Below, one piece after another: positions 7,435 through 16,181 of a DNA stretch of 34,022 nucleotides. The stretch comes from Bdellovibrionales bacterium (GTDB taxonomy: Bacteria; Bdellovibrionota_G; JALEGL01; JAGRMV01): the NCBI GenBank assembly GCA_020434365.1, contig JAGRAX010000008.1:1-34022 (forward strand), in the 5' to 3' direction. The notes under the pieces are model-generated. The model saw only the letters and a list, made by a program, of their open reading frames with translations, searched no databases and was not told the origin of the DNA. Numbering within the stretch: position 1 is the first letter of the stretch; the number at the start of each line of letters is the position of its first letter. Made by a program: the position numbers and the translations under genes.

Positions 7435-10323
7435 TTAGCAGGTTGGAGGAACCGTGTTCACACAATTCATTGGAACCCAGTTTTCATCGATTGCTGGAAT
7501 GGCATTGTCACTTCCGTCTTCAGACTGCTGGGACATCATTTCGTTGTAGAGCTCAATCCAGCCCTGCTCACTGATCGCAGGAGGCATAGAAGGCAATGAT
7601 GTCGGTCCCCGAGGGGAACTTTCTGTTGAAGGTGCAGTATAAAATTGCCCCGCAGGAAAAACCGATGGAATTTGATCGCCTTCGGACAAAATCAAGGAGG
7701 CAGAAACATCGCTGGCATTGAGATTGGAAAAGTCTGTTTGAATGCTGGCAAACACTTTTTCTGTCATGCCTGCTGTCGTCAATTGGAAAATTCCCGCATC
7801 TTGATAATCCAAAAGAGTTGATCCTCCATCCGGTGTCACACGAAAGTTATTGCTCGCCACCAAATTGTACTTTCCATCGTCGAGCTTGACTCCCGAAACT
7901 CCACTGAGCCAACTCACGCGCTGACCTTGTCCAGCCTGATTCAAACCTTCTGAAGAATAGGAAGTTGGGTCCACAAAGAATGCATCTGCATATTTATTGC
8001 CTCCACCTGAATCTTGTCCTGCAATTTCATCCAGATACAACATAGGGGCAGACCCTGCACCACTTACAATATTTTCAAGCTCCGTTTGAGAAATGGTCTG
8101 ATTCAAAAGACGTCCCGCGATCACCATATTCCCATCCAAATTCACAACCCCACCACAGCGATAGTTATGAGTTGCTACAATGGTTCCTGTCGCACTGGTA
8201 ACATTTCCAGTAGACGGATCAAGAGGATACATCACGATATACCCTTCTTGCCCTGGAGTAACTTCTGGATAAGATCCACTCCCAATAGAAAAATTTGGAT
8301 CAATAAAACGCGAGGTACAAACTGCAAGATAATTGGTTCCATTAACATTAAAGGGTCGATCGCCTAAAGCCGTAATCAATCGATTGGTATGATCTAACTC
8401 TACCAATAAGGAAGGATCCGAATAACTTCCTGCAACGTCGTTATAGTTCGTTTTATAAATTTTGGATCTTCCCGAAGAAGATGTTTTGGTAAGCGAGGCT
8501 ATATAGGATACATCTGTAAATGTGGTTGGGTCTACGTAGGTTGAGATGCCTCCACCCGTATCCTTAAAATCCGGCGTCATCACACCTTGCATCGTATACA
8601 AGTTACAGCCGACCGCACTACAGGTACTTCCAGAAGGGATGCTTGATCCCATCATATCCGTAATGGTATTGTTTGCGGGAACGTCAATGGTTGCAATCGA
8701 AGCATAGCGATTTAAAACCACTGGGGGTCTTTGCGTATGGTCAAACTCAACCGCCATACCTCCGACAATGATTCTCCTTGCGCCGCCATACAAGTCAACC
8801 ACATGAACTGAATTGGGGAAAAAGTCATTTCCATTGGGTTCTTGAAATTGAATATAAGAAGCAGCCGTGATCGTGCAGCCAACACCCGCATTGACTGGGC
8901 AACCCGTATCATCATACACAAGAACTTTTCCATCATTTTGCGAAGGGTTGGAAAGATCAAATTTGGTCACAGGCACCAAAATTTCATGACTGGAACCTGT
9001 ACGCAGATAGCCAGGTCTTCCGATGGTATCTCTCACTCCCGAACCCAGAGGGTCTGTTTCTGCAAAATCTGTTACCGAGGCCACTACTTTGTCATCTTCT
9101 TGGAAACGAGCCTCACCTTGAAGACTGGGATCCAAAGAAATCTTCATGGTGCGATTGAGCGCGACTTCTTCTCCTTTGCTGTTGAGACGTTTCGAAACCA
9201 AGCTCATTTTTACACCTACAATGTTTCCTGAAGACTGGAACTGATTCTGAGCTGTGGATGGATCTGTAAGGTTTAGATCAAGAAGTTGAAGGCCATCGTT
9301 TCGTCTTCCCACATTAAACTCAACATCTCCCTCTAAAAATCCATTGAGGGTTGAAACTCCCGAAGCCGTAGTGGAGACCATCAAATCATAGGTAAACCAA
9401 AGCTCATCCACAATGGCCAAATACTCTCGGTCCACGCCCCCAGAGTGATATCGGCTACGTACCAAAACCTTTCCCGGGTTTCCCTGCGCATCAAGAACAT
9501 AACTATTACCACCTGTTTTAGGAAGACCATCACTGGTCTGCCAATCGATCTCATATGAAACCGCCTCTACTACCTGCAACCTCGCGTTTGTGGGGTCAAA
9601 AACAAACTGATCATCAGCAGTCGATGTTGTCCCTGTTCCCGTATAGTCAAAACTCGCTGGGACGGCACCCGCATCAATGACATGACCCGTGCTGTAAGAG
9701 CCCGTGTTGATGCTCAAACCTTGGGCTTCTGAAGTATTTAGAGCCCTAAGCGTAATGAGAGTACCTCCACCCGAAATGTTGCTAATTACACCCAAAGCAA
9801 AGCTTCCAGGTTGGTACACCATGACCCACTGTCCAACACTGAGATTTGCGTCTCCATCTGAAACCAGAAATTCGGCTCCATGCAGAAGTTTATCTCCTGC
9901 AGCTGAGTTCGAGGCTGGGTAATAAAGTTTTTCCCCTACGGCATAAATTTTTGCATTCTCAGATTTTTTTAAAAACGTAACGCCATCATTGAGGCCCTGA
10001 TCAGAAATACTGGGATCAATGTAATAGTTTGTGGAAAACCCTAGCCCCTGATGGGGATAGATGCTTGCCACGCCTAGGGCAGACCATGAACTATCAATCA
10101 AAGATACATCTTTTTTGAATCGATCCATCGCCACGTCCATTTGACGATCAATTCGGGAGAAAGATAGCTGACTGAACTGCGTCTGCTGTTGTTTATTGAT
10201 CACTTGATAGGCAACTGCCACTACAGCCAAAAAGCCTACCGTTGCGATCAAACTCTCAATCAAAGAAAATGCTGCATTGCGCTTTGTAAAGCTTGTAGCG
10301 CGATAAACCCTAGAATCTCTCAT
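7435..10323 (-). CDS. very large protein with type IV prepilin N-terminus
   Basis: 962 residues. Residues 1-16 are a short basic leader, followed by the class III signal motif A-F-S-L-I-E-S-L and a hydrophobic helix (LIATVGFLAVVAVAYQVI), as in type IV pilins and type II secretion pseudopilins. The mature position-5 Glu is present; the residue before the cleavage site is Ala instead of the usual Gly, which prepilin peptidase can tolerate. The helix continues as an amphipathic stalk (QMDVAMDRFKKDVSL) like PilW-type minor pilins. Minor pilins usually have 150-350 residues; the remaining 850 here are Gly/Ser/Thr/Asp-rich and beta-like, with several Cys pairs (DDTGCPVNAGVGC, STCSAVGC, C-terminal MNCVNTVPPTC). 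Repeated segments such as AVEFDHTQRPP and LVELDHTNRLI suggest a repeat fold, perhaps a beta-propeller. No other pilus gene is adjacent. The role (pilus tip, adhesin, pseudopilin) is unknown. Confidence 0.85.
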   Translation of the reverse strand: MRDSRVYRATSFTKRNAAFSLIESLIATVGFLAVVAVAYQVINKQQQTQFSQLSFSRIDRQMDVAMDRFKKDVSLIDSSWSALGVASIYPHQGLGFSTNYYIDPSISDQGLNDGVTFLKKSENAKIYAVGEKLYYPASNSAAGDKLLHGAEFLVSDGDANLSVGQWVMVYQPGSFALGVISNISGGGTLITLRALNTSEAQGLSINTGSYSTGHVIDAGAVPASFDYTGTGTTSTADDQFVFDPTNARLQVVEAVSYEIDWQTSDGLPKTGGNSYVLDAQGNPGKVLVRSRYHSGGVDREYLAIVDELWFTYDLMVSTTASGVSTLNGFLEGDVEFNVGRRNDGLQLLDLNLTDPSTAQNQFQSSGNIVGVKMSLVSKRLNSKGEEVALNRTMKISLDPSLQGEARFQEDDKVVASVTDFAETDPLGSGVRDTIGRPGYLRTGSSHEILVPVTKFDLSNPSQNDGKVLVYDDTGCPVNAGVGCTITAASYIQFQEPNGNDFFPNSVHVVDLYGGARRIIVGGMAVEFDHTQRPPVVLNRYASIATIDVPANNTITDMMGSSIPSGSTCSAVGCNLYTMQGVMTPDFKDTGGGISTYVDPTTFTDVSYIASLTKTSSSGRSKIYKTNYNDVAGSYSDPSLLVELDHTNRLITALGDRPFNVNGTNYLAVCTSRFIDPNFSIGSGSYPEVTPGQEGYIVMYPLDPSTGNVTSATGTIVATHNYRCGGVVNLDGNMVIAGRLLNQTISQTELENIVSGAGSAPMLYLDEIAGQDSGGGNKYADAFFVDPTSYSSEGLNQAGQGQRVSWLSGVSGVKLDDGKYNLVASNNFRVTPDGGSTLLDYQDAGIFQLTTAGMTEKVFASIQTDFSNLNASDVSASLILSEGDQIPSVFPAGQFYTAPSTESSPRGPTSLPSMPPAISEQGWIELYNEMMSQQSEDGSDNAIPAIDENWVPMNCVNTVPPTC

Positions 10324-10446
10324 AGATCATGATTGTCTCATTTCTTGGGATATGCCCTCAAGAAAAAAAACATAATTCAAAGATTTTAAGAACTTAAAAT
10401 GCACATCCAGCTTGATCTTTCATCGAAAATCCGAAATGATTTTCCC

Positions 10447-10761
10447 ATGTATCGAGTCATTTTCATTATCTTGGGTCTATGTATCTTGTATCCATTTTTA
10501 AGCGTGGGAGATGCAGAGTCTGTCCCTTCAGATGTCATTCGTAAGCAGTCTGGTCTTTTTACCTGTAGCGGGGGCGGTTCCGGATCTGCTCTTTTTATCC
10601 AAGACTGCAAAGAACTCACAGTTCAGCGCGCCGGACATGGACCAAAGTATGAAGGAACTTGTTCGGACTCCAACAACACCAAATTTATCTTTGCCTGTGA
10701 GGCCTTTGTATTTGAACCCGGAAAGAATGCCACGCAGCCCAAAACCTCCTACGAAAGGTAA
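10447..10761 (+). CDS. small secreted Cys-containing protein, unknown function
   Basis: 104 residues from the ATG at 10447. An in-frame ATG at 10399 would add 16 polar residues before the hydrophobic segment, which would make a poor signal peptide; neither start has a clear ribosome-binding site. Residues 1-23 (MYRVIFIILGLCILYPFLSV...) form a Sec signal peptide or membrane anchor. The mature part has four cysteines (FTCSGGGSG, QDCKELT, GTCSDSNN, FACEAF), consistent with two disulfides in the periplasm or outside. I recognise no family. It is divergent from the giant prepilin-like gene (123 bp between starts) and 100 bp upstream of mfd. Confidence 0.6.
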   Translation: MYRVIFIILGLCILYPFLSVGDAESVPSDVIRKQSGLFTCSGGGSGSALFIQDCKELTVQRAGHGPKYEGTCSDSNNTKFIFACEAFVFEPGKNATQPKTSYER

Positions 10762-10861
10762 AAATCTCCTTTCAGATCTAAGCCTCCTACATAAGAAGAC
10801 CTTTACATTTTTTTCGTTGTTTTAGGTCCAAAGCCGCGCTATATCAGCAGGCCTTCTTTTC

Positions 10862-13800
10862 ATGAGCTCTCAAAAACACATATGGTCTGGTCTTCGGGGC
10901 AGCAGCGATGCATTTGAATTGGCACGACACGCTTATCAAAAAAAATCACCTATGCTGGTGCTCTGCTCAGACGAGACTCAAGCCAAGAAAAGTTATGAGG
11001 ATTTTGAATACTTTCTAAAACTTCATGACTCGTCATCTTCGATTCAATCTCTGTATTTTCCTGCCAGGCAATCTGACCTCAAACCAGGTATTTTTGAAAA
11101 AAGCTCCGTACTCACGCAAAGACTTTCCGTTCTCTATACCGTGTCTCAGTCTTCTCAAGCTTGGGTCGTTTTTGCGAGCTATGAAGCCATCCTTTCTCGA
11201 TGCATGCCCAAAACAATCTTCTCGTCTGCTCTGGGACTCACAATGAAGGGAGAAGAAATTGACCTTGAAGACTTGAAAAAAACTCTTCTTTCGGCGGGAT
11301 ATCAATCTGTGAGTAGTGTGGATGGACCAGGACAGTTTGCATCTCGAGGACACATCTTTGACCTCTTTAGTCCTCATCAAACATACCCTTCTCGTATCGA
11401 ATTTTTCGGAGACGAAGTCGAAACCATGAGAAGTTTTGATCCAGAAAGCCAGAGATCCATTGAGAGTGTAGATGAAGTCACATGGATTCCGGCACATGAG
11501 ATCTTGTGGACAGAAGATCATATTCCTTTGATCTGCAAAAAACTCAAAAACCTGGCCGATCATCGGGACTTACCTCCTTCGGCAAGAAACCCCATCGAGG
11601 AAGCACTACGCGATCAAAGACCTCTTCCCATGTATCAGCAGATTTTTCCGCTGTTCTACGAAGAATACAACAATGTATTGGATTACTTGCCCAAACAAAC
11701 TCAATATATTGTATGCCAATCTCTTTCATTTTTTCAAAAAGCCAAGCAAGTCGACCAAGACTGGGAAAGCCTTGAAAAACAGTTTCAAAGCAAACAAATT
11801 TTATGCTGCCATCCCAAAGAATTTTTCTCAGATCCCACAGATGTTCTAGAAAGAATATCGAGTCAGATTGACATTGAAATCTCAGATATTGAAACTCAGA
11901 AAGTGGGGTATCTCTCGAAGGAGTTCTCAGACATCCACACCCATGAGCAGCTTCGCTCAAGCATTCTACGTTCAAAAAAACTCGATCGACCCCTGGAAGC
12001 TCTGGAAAACTCGATTCAAGAATGGAAAGATCGAGGACACAAGATCATCTTTGTAGTTTCCAACTTGCCTTCAGCACATAGACTTCAGAAACTTTTAGAT
12101 TCCTCTCAGGGAAAAATTCCCATCATAGACAAAGCAAGAGCTCTTGGAGCTCTTCCCAGCATTTCTATCGATATAGGGAGTTTATCGCAAGGCTTTGCTT
12201 CATCACATCACCGTTTGGTTTTGATTTCGGAAGAAGAAATTTTTGGCAGAAGAAAAGAAAAGCAAGGCAAACAATCTATCGATGCCAAAAACATGCTTGA
12301 AAATGTTTCGCAATTGAACATTGGCGACGCCATCGTACATATCGATTTTGGTATTGGCATCTACAGAGGCTTGCAACGAATTACTGTAGGAGAGATCTCC
12401 AATGATTTTTTGGTCCTGGAGTATCAAGGTCAAGACAAATTATTTTTACCTGTGGATCGTCTCAATCGCATTCACAAGTACATTGGATCCGACGGGAAAA
12501 AACCTCCTGTAGACCGACTGGGCAACCAGTCTACATGGCAAAAAACACAGGCAAAGGCGCAAAAAGCTGTTGAAGAAATGGCGCAGGAGTTGATTGCACT
12601 TTATGCCAAGAGAAAAATGGCGACCGGTTATGCTTTTTCTGCCGAAGGCTCGGACTATTTGCAATTTGAGTCTTCTTTCCCTTTTGAAGAAACCCGTGAT
12701 CAACTCAAAGCCATCGAAGACGTCAACAAAGATATGGGAAGCAATAAACCCATGGATCGTTTGATTTGTGGGGATGTTGGCTTTGGAAAAACAGAGGTTG
12801 CACTTCGAGCTGCATTCCGCTGCGTTTCGGATGGAAAACAGGCTGCAGTTTTAGTACCTACAACCATATTGACTCATCAACACTACGAAACCTTTCAAAA
12901 GCGCTTTGAAGAGTTTGGCATTCGCGTAGAATATTTGAGTCGGTTCAAAACAACGTCTGAGTCCAAACAAATCATTTCTGATCTGTCCAAAGGAAAGATT
13001 GATATCATCATCGGAACACATAAGCTTTTATCCAAATCCATTGTATTTTCAGATCTGGGGCTTCTTATTTTAGATGAAGAGCACCGCTTTGGTGTCAAAC
13101 ATAAAGAACACCTTCAACAATACAGAAACAAAATTGATGTTCTTACCCTGACTGCAACTCCAATTCCTCGAACACTACAGTTCTCTCTCACGGGAATTCG
13201 AGATCTATCTGTGATCAGTACTCCACCCACAGAGCGAAAAGCCGTAGAAACCATTGTTTGCGCCGCAGAAGATGAACTGCTCCAAAACGCCATCCGAAAA
13301 GAACTGGCTCGAGGTGGCCAAGTTTTCTTTTTGCACAATCGCGTTAGCTCCATTGAAGCATATAGAATCTACCTTCAAAAACTCGTACCCGAAGCTTCGA
13401 TCAAAGTCGGACATGGACAGATGGACAAGAAACAGCTTGAACAAACCATGCACGAATTTTACGATCGGCAATTTGACGTATTGCTATGCACAACCATCAT
13501 AGAATCTGGAATCGATATTCCCAGTGCCAATACCATGATCATCCATAGAGCCGACAGACTCGGACTGGCTCAGCTCTATCAAATTCGAGGTCGTGTGGGG
13601 CGTGCCGATCAAAATGCTTTTGCGTATCTCTTAATTCCTGGGGAAGATTTGATTTCCAAAGATGCAAGCAAACGCTTGAAAACTCTTCGTCAATTTACAG
13701 AACTCGGAAGCGGTCTTAAAATTGCGCTTCATGATTTGGAAATCAGAGGGGCAGGAAACCTTCTCGGAGCAAAACAGTCAGGTCATATCGCAGCCATTGG

Positions 13801-14299
13801 CTTCGAGTTTTATACGCAACTTTTAGAGCGAGAAGTCAGAAGACTCAAAGGAGAAAAGGTCGAGCAAGATTTCGAACCCGAAATTCAGAGCAGCAGACCT
13901 GCATACATTCCGGACAACTATATCTCAGATCAGCCCCTTCGTCTGGCGACGTATAAAAAACTGTCCTCTTGCAAAACTCAAGAAGAGTTAAGCGAGCTTC
14001 GAGAAGAACTGACGGATCGTTTTGGAAGCGTTCCACCTACATTAGAAAATCTTTTTGAAATCATTTCTCTCAAAATTGTCGCCAGAGACCTTAAGATTCA
14101 GAGCATTCGCCTCAATCAATTTTCTCCCATCATTGAAATTTCGGATCAATCTTCGATCAATCTAGATCGACTCTTGAAGATGATGAAAGAAAATAAACTC
14201 ATTCGATTTACGCAAGATCAGAAACTCAGTATTGAATTTGACTCCCAGGTGGATGTATTTGAAGAAACCAAAAAACTTCTCAAGCAACTTGCAGCTTAA
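10862..14299 (+). CDS. mfd: transcription-repair coupling factor
   Basis: DNA translocase (1145 residues, full length for the family) that removes RNA polymerase stalled at DNA lesions and recruits UvrA. Domains in order: UvrB-like N-terminal region (about 1-340; GPGQFASRGHIFDLFSP is characteristic), RNA-polymerase-interaction/CarD-like domain (about 475-545; GDAIVHIDFGIGIYRGL), then the superfamily 2 RecG-like motor. Walker A is GDVGFGKTE with Lys643, the DEEH box is 738-741, motif III is TLTATPIPRTL, and motifs V-VI are TTIIESGIDIPSANT and QIRGRVGRADQ. The C-terminal domain covers about 990-1145. It opens the long plus-strand run to 23290 and shares the run with uvrA, its functional partner. 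Confidence 0.98.
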   Translation: MSSQKHIWSGLRGSSDAFELARHAYQKKSPMLVLCSDETQAKKSYEDFEYFLKLHDSSSSIQSLYFPARQSDLKPGIFEKSSVLTQRLSVLYTVSQSSQAWVVFASYEAILSRCMPKTIFSSALGLTMKGEEIDLEDLKKTLLSAGYQSVSSVDGPGQFASRGHIFDLFSPHQTYPSRIEFFGDEVETMRSFDPESQRSIESVDEVTWIPAHEILWTEDHIPLICKKLKNLADHRDLPPSARNPIEEALRDQRPLPMYQQIFPLFYEEYNNVLDYLPKQTQYIVCQSLSFFQKAKQVDQDWESLEKQFQSKQILCCHPKEFFSDPTDVLERISSQIDIEISDIETQKVGYLSKEFSDIHTHEQLRSSILRSKKLDRPLEALENSIQEWKDRGHKIIFVVSNLPSAHRLQKLLDSSQGKIPIIDKARALGALPSISIDIGSLSQGFASSHHRLVLISEEEIFGRRKEKQGKQSIDAKNMLENVSQLNIGDAIVHIDFGIGIYRGLQRITVGEISNDFLVLEYQGQDKLFLPVDRLNRIHKYIGSDGKKPPVDRLGNQSTWQKTQAKAQKAVEEMAQELIALYAKRKMATGYAFSAEGSDYLQFESSFPFEETRDQLKAIEDVNKDMGSNKPMDRLICGDVGFGKTEVALRAAFRCVSDGKQAAVLVPTTILTHQHYETFQKRFEEFGIRVEYLSRFKTTSESKQIISDLSKGKIDIIIGTHKLLSKSIVFSDLGLLILDEEHRFGVKHKEHLQQYRNKIDVLTLTATPIPRTLQFSLTGIRDLSVISTPPTERKAVETIVCAAEDELLQNAIRKELARGGQVFFLHNRVSSIEAYRIYLQKLVPEASIKVGHGQMDKKQLEQTMHEFYDRQFDVLLCTTIIESGIDIPSANTMIIHRADRLGLAQLYQIRGRVGRADQNAFAYLLIPGEDLISKDASKRLKTLRQFTELGSGLKIALHDLEIRGAGNLLGAKQSGHIAAIGFEFYTQLLEREVRRLKGEKVEQDFEPEIQSSRPAYIPDNYISDQPLRLATYKKLSSCKTQEELSELREELTDRFGSVPPTLENLFEIISLKIVARDLKIQSIRLNQFSPIIEISDQSSINLDRLLKMMKENKLIRFTQDQKLSIEFDSQVDVFEETKKLLKQLAA

Positions 14300-14360
14300 G
14301 ATTCATCCTGCAGCTACAGCCCTCCCATATTCTTGTTTTGATTCAAATCGAGAGCAAATC

Positions 14361-14387
14361 TTGACTTTCGAGACCCATTCATATTTT
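14361..14387 (+). promoter_or_regulatory. possible promoter upstream of the parvulin genes
   Basis: TTGACT at 14361-14366 is a good -35 match. The only -10 candidate, TATTTT at 14382-14387, is poor and the spacer is 15 bp. It lies in the 104-bp gap between mfd and the first parvulin gene, where an extra promoter would make sense. Weak call. Confidence 0.25.
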
Positions 14388-14403
14388 TTAGGCCCCAAGA
14401 CCT

Positions 14404-15255
14404 ATGAATTCTATAATACAGCGCACTGCTTCCATAACAATTCTCTGTTTTCTTGGCTGCTCTAGCGGACCGAAGGTGGATCAAAACACGCTCGCGGTAG
14501 TAAACCAAGATCTTATTACAAAGGCGCAATTCCAGAGACAAATCGATAAAATGGCCCAAACTCCTGGAATGAACTTAAGCAGCCAAGACACATTGCTCGA
14601 AATCTTAAAAGAAATGGCTGTTGAGATGTTAGTGTATCGAGAAGCTGTGGATAAGGGATACATCGATTCCAATCTTGAACTTCGACATGCAGTGGTCAAA
14701 GCCTACCTCAATGATCGCTTTGGATCTCTGGTTTCTCAGCCCACAGACGAGGAAATTGAAGCCTTATTTATAAAAGACAAAAACAAGCTCGAAAAAGTTC
14801 GAGCAAGCCACATTTTACTTGGACTCAAGAGAGGAAACCCCAATCCCGAAGAAGGCTTGCAGCAAGCACAGAAAGTAAGAAAAGATATCCTGCAGGGAAA
14901 TTTGAGTTTTGAAGAGGCCGTAAGCAAATATTCCCAAGATTTGGCCACCGTCGAGAGTCTAGGAGATTTGGGATATTTTTCTCGAGCTCAAATGGTCCCC
15001 GAATTTGCACAAGCCGCATTTGAGTTGAAAAAGCTAGGTGACCTAAGTCCTGTGGTTGAAACACAATTTGGTTTTCATCTCATCAAGCTTACGGGTGATC
15101 TTAGGGGATTAGAGCACTTTAAAAATCAAATCAGAGTCAATCTAAAAAGAAGCCGGGTCAAGAGCCGCGTAGACCAGTATTTCAATGAATTAAAAGCTGA
15201 AGCCACCGTTGAAATTCTAGAGCAAAACTTACGTGAGATTGAAGTGCGAAAATAA
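14404..15255 (+). CDS. parvulin-type peptidyl-prolyl isomerase, probable lipoprotein (first of three)
   Basis: 283 residues. A hydrophobic leader ends in CFLGC, with Cys19 as probable lipidation site (Phe at -3 is less usual). An N-terminal helical chaperone segment (about 25-125) precedes one parvulin/rotamase domain (about 130-230): RASHILLGLKRG, FEEAVSKYSQD, GDLGYFSRAQMVPEFAQAAF and FGFHLIKL. Both conserved His positions (ASHIL and GFHLI) are kept, so this copy is the most likely of the three to be an active prolyl isomerase. It should act in the periplasm on exported or outer-membrane proteins, like PpiC/PrsA. It is 104 bp after mfd and 2 bp before the next parvulin gene. Confidence 0.9.
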   Translation: MNSIIQRTASITILCFLGCSSGPKVDQNTLAVVNQDLITKAQFQRQIDKMAQTPGMNLSSQDTLLEILKEMAVEMLVYREAVDKGYIDSNLELRHAVVKAYLNDRFGSLVSQPTDEEIEALFIKDKNKLEKVRASHILLGLKRGNPNPEEGLQQAQKVRKDILQGNLSFEEAVSKYSQDLATVESLGDLGYFSRAQMVPEFAQAAFELKKLGDLSPVVETQFGFHLIKLTGDLRGLEHFKNQIRVNLKRSRVKSRVDQYFNELKAEATVEILEQNLREIEVRK

Positions 15256-15257
15256 CT

Positions 15258-16181
15258 ATGTATCAATTTTATAAAAATGCACCCTTAGCTTTAAGCCTCA
15301 TCTCTTTTTGTTTGTCTTGTCACTTGAGATCAAACGACTTGGCCAAGGTCAATGATGTTCCCATTAAAGTTTCCGCAGTCAAAGCTAGACTTTCAGAATA
15401 TCAATTTGATGTCGGTTCTTCTACAAGACAAGAAAGTCTGGAGCTTAAGAAATCAGTGTTAAATGAACTGATCGAAGAAGAACTCATGGCGCAACAAGCA
15501 AAACAAATGAAGATCTCGGTTTCAGAAAAAGAAATGGAATCTCTCATTCAAGATGCAAGAAAACAAAATTCTGAAAAAACCTTAGAGCAAACACTAGCCG
15601 AGGAGGGCATTCCCTTCACGTACTGGATTCAGAGAACCAAACAAAGAGTGCTCGCTGAAAAAATATTTCAAAAAATAACCTCGGACGTTTCAACACCTAC
15701 TGAAAAAGAAATGCAGCAATACTTTCAGAACAATTTTTCTCGATATCGCCAACCCGAGACGGTGTACCTATTGCAAGTCGTGGTTAAAGAAAAGAGTCTG
15801 GCCGAAGAGCTAAGAAAACAGCTCTTGTATGGAGCAGACTTTGGTGAAATTGCTGGACAATACTCTACAACCCCTGAATCTCAAAAACAGGGCAAATTAG
15901 GTTGGATTGAAAGAGGTCATCTCCCAGCCTCCTTGGAAAAAACTGCTTTTTCTTTGCGAACAGGCCAAATGAGCAAGATTTTAGAAAGCGCACATGGATT
16001 TCATATTCTAAAAGTGGTAGACAAAGTCGAGGAAAGACAAATCGACTATGAACATGCAAAAGATACCATATGGGAAGAATTGATGAATCAAAAAAGGCAA
16101 TCCGTTTTTATTCACTGGATCGAGCAAATCACTGCAAAAGCTCATATCAAAAGAAATGATGTACTCCTTGAAGAAATATAG
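15258..16181 (+). CDS. parvulin-family chaperone, probable lipoprotein (second of three)
   Basis: 307 residues with a hydrophobic leader ending in FCLSC (Cys21, imperfect lipobox; a plain Sec signal is the alternative). A SurA-N-like helical region (about 45-160: KKSVLNELIEEELMAQQAKQ) is followed by a parvulin-like domain (about 165-265). The first active-site His is missing: the strand reads VYLLQVVV instead of xASHIL. The later block (QGKLGWIERGHLPASLEKTAF, then GFHILKV) is intact. Activity may be reduced or lost, leaving a chaperone. It starts 2 bp after the previous gene and overlaps surA by 26 nt, so the trio is translationally coupled. Confidence 0.88.
   Translation: MYQFYKNAPLALSLISFCLSCHLRSNDLAKVNDVPIKVSAVKARLSEYQFDVGSSTRQESLELKKSVLNELIEEELMAQQAKQMKISVSEKEMESLIQDARKQNSEKTLEQTLAEEGIPFTYWIQRTKQRVLAEKIFQKITSDVSTPTEKEMQQYFQNNFSRYRQPETVYLLQVVVKEKSLAEELRKQLLYGADFGEIAGQYSTTPESQKQGKLGWIERGHLPASLEKTAFSLRTGQMSKILESAHGFHILKVVDKVEERQIDYEHAKDTIWEELMNQKRQSVFIHWIEQITAKAHIKRNDVLLEEI

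Noticed and set aside
7222-7599. 125-residue plus-strand frame across the flavin reductase/prepilin-like junction
   Set aside because: It overlaps two well-supported minus-strand genes and has no domain features.
10511-10825. 104-residue frame overlapping the small secreted protein
   Set aside because: It competes with the frame that encodes a proper signal peptide and a Cys pattern; its composition is that of an out-of-frame reading.
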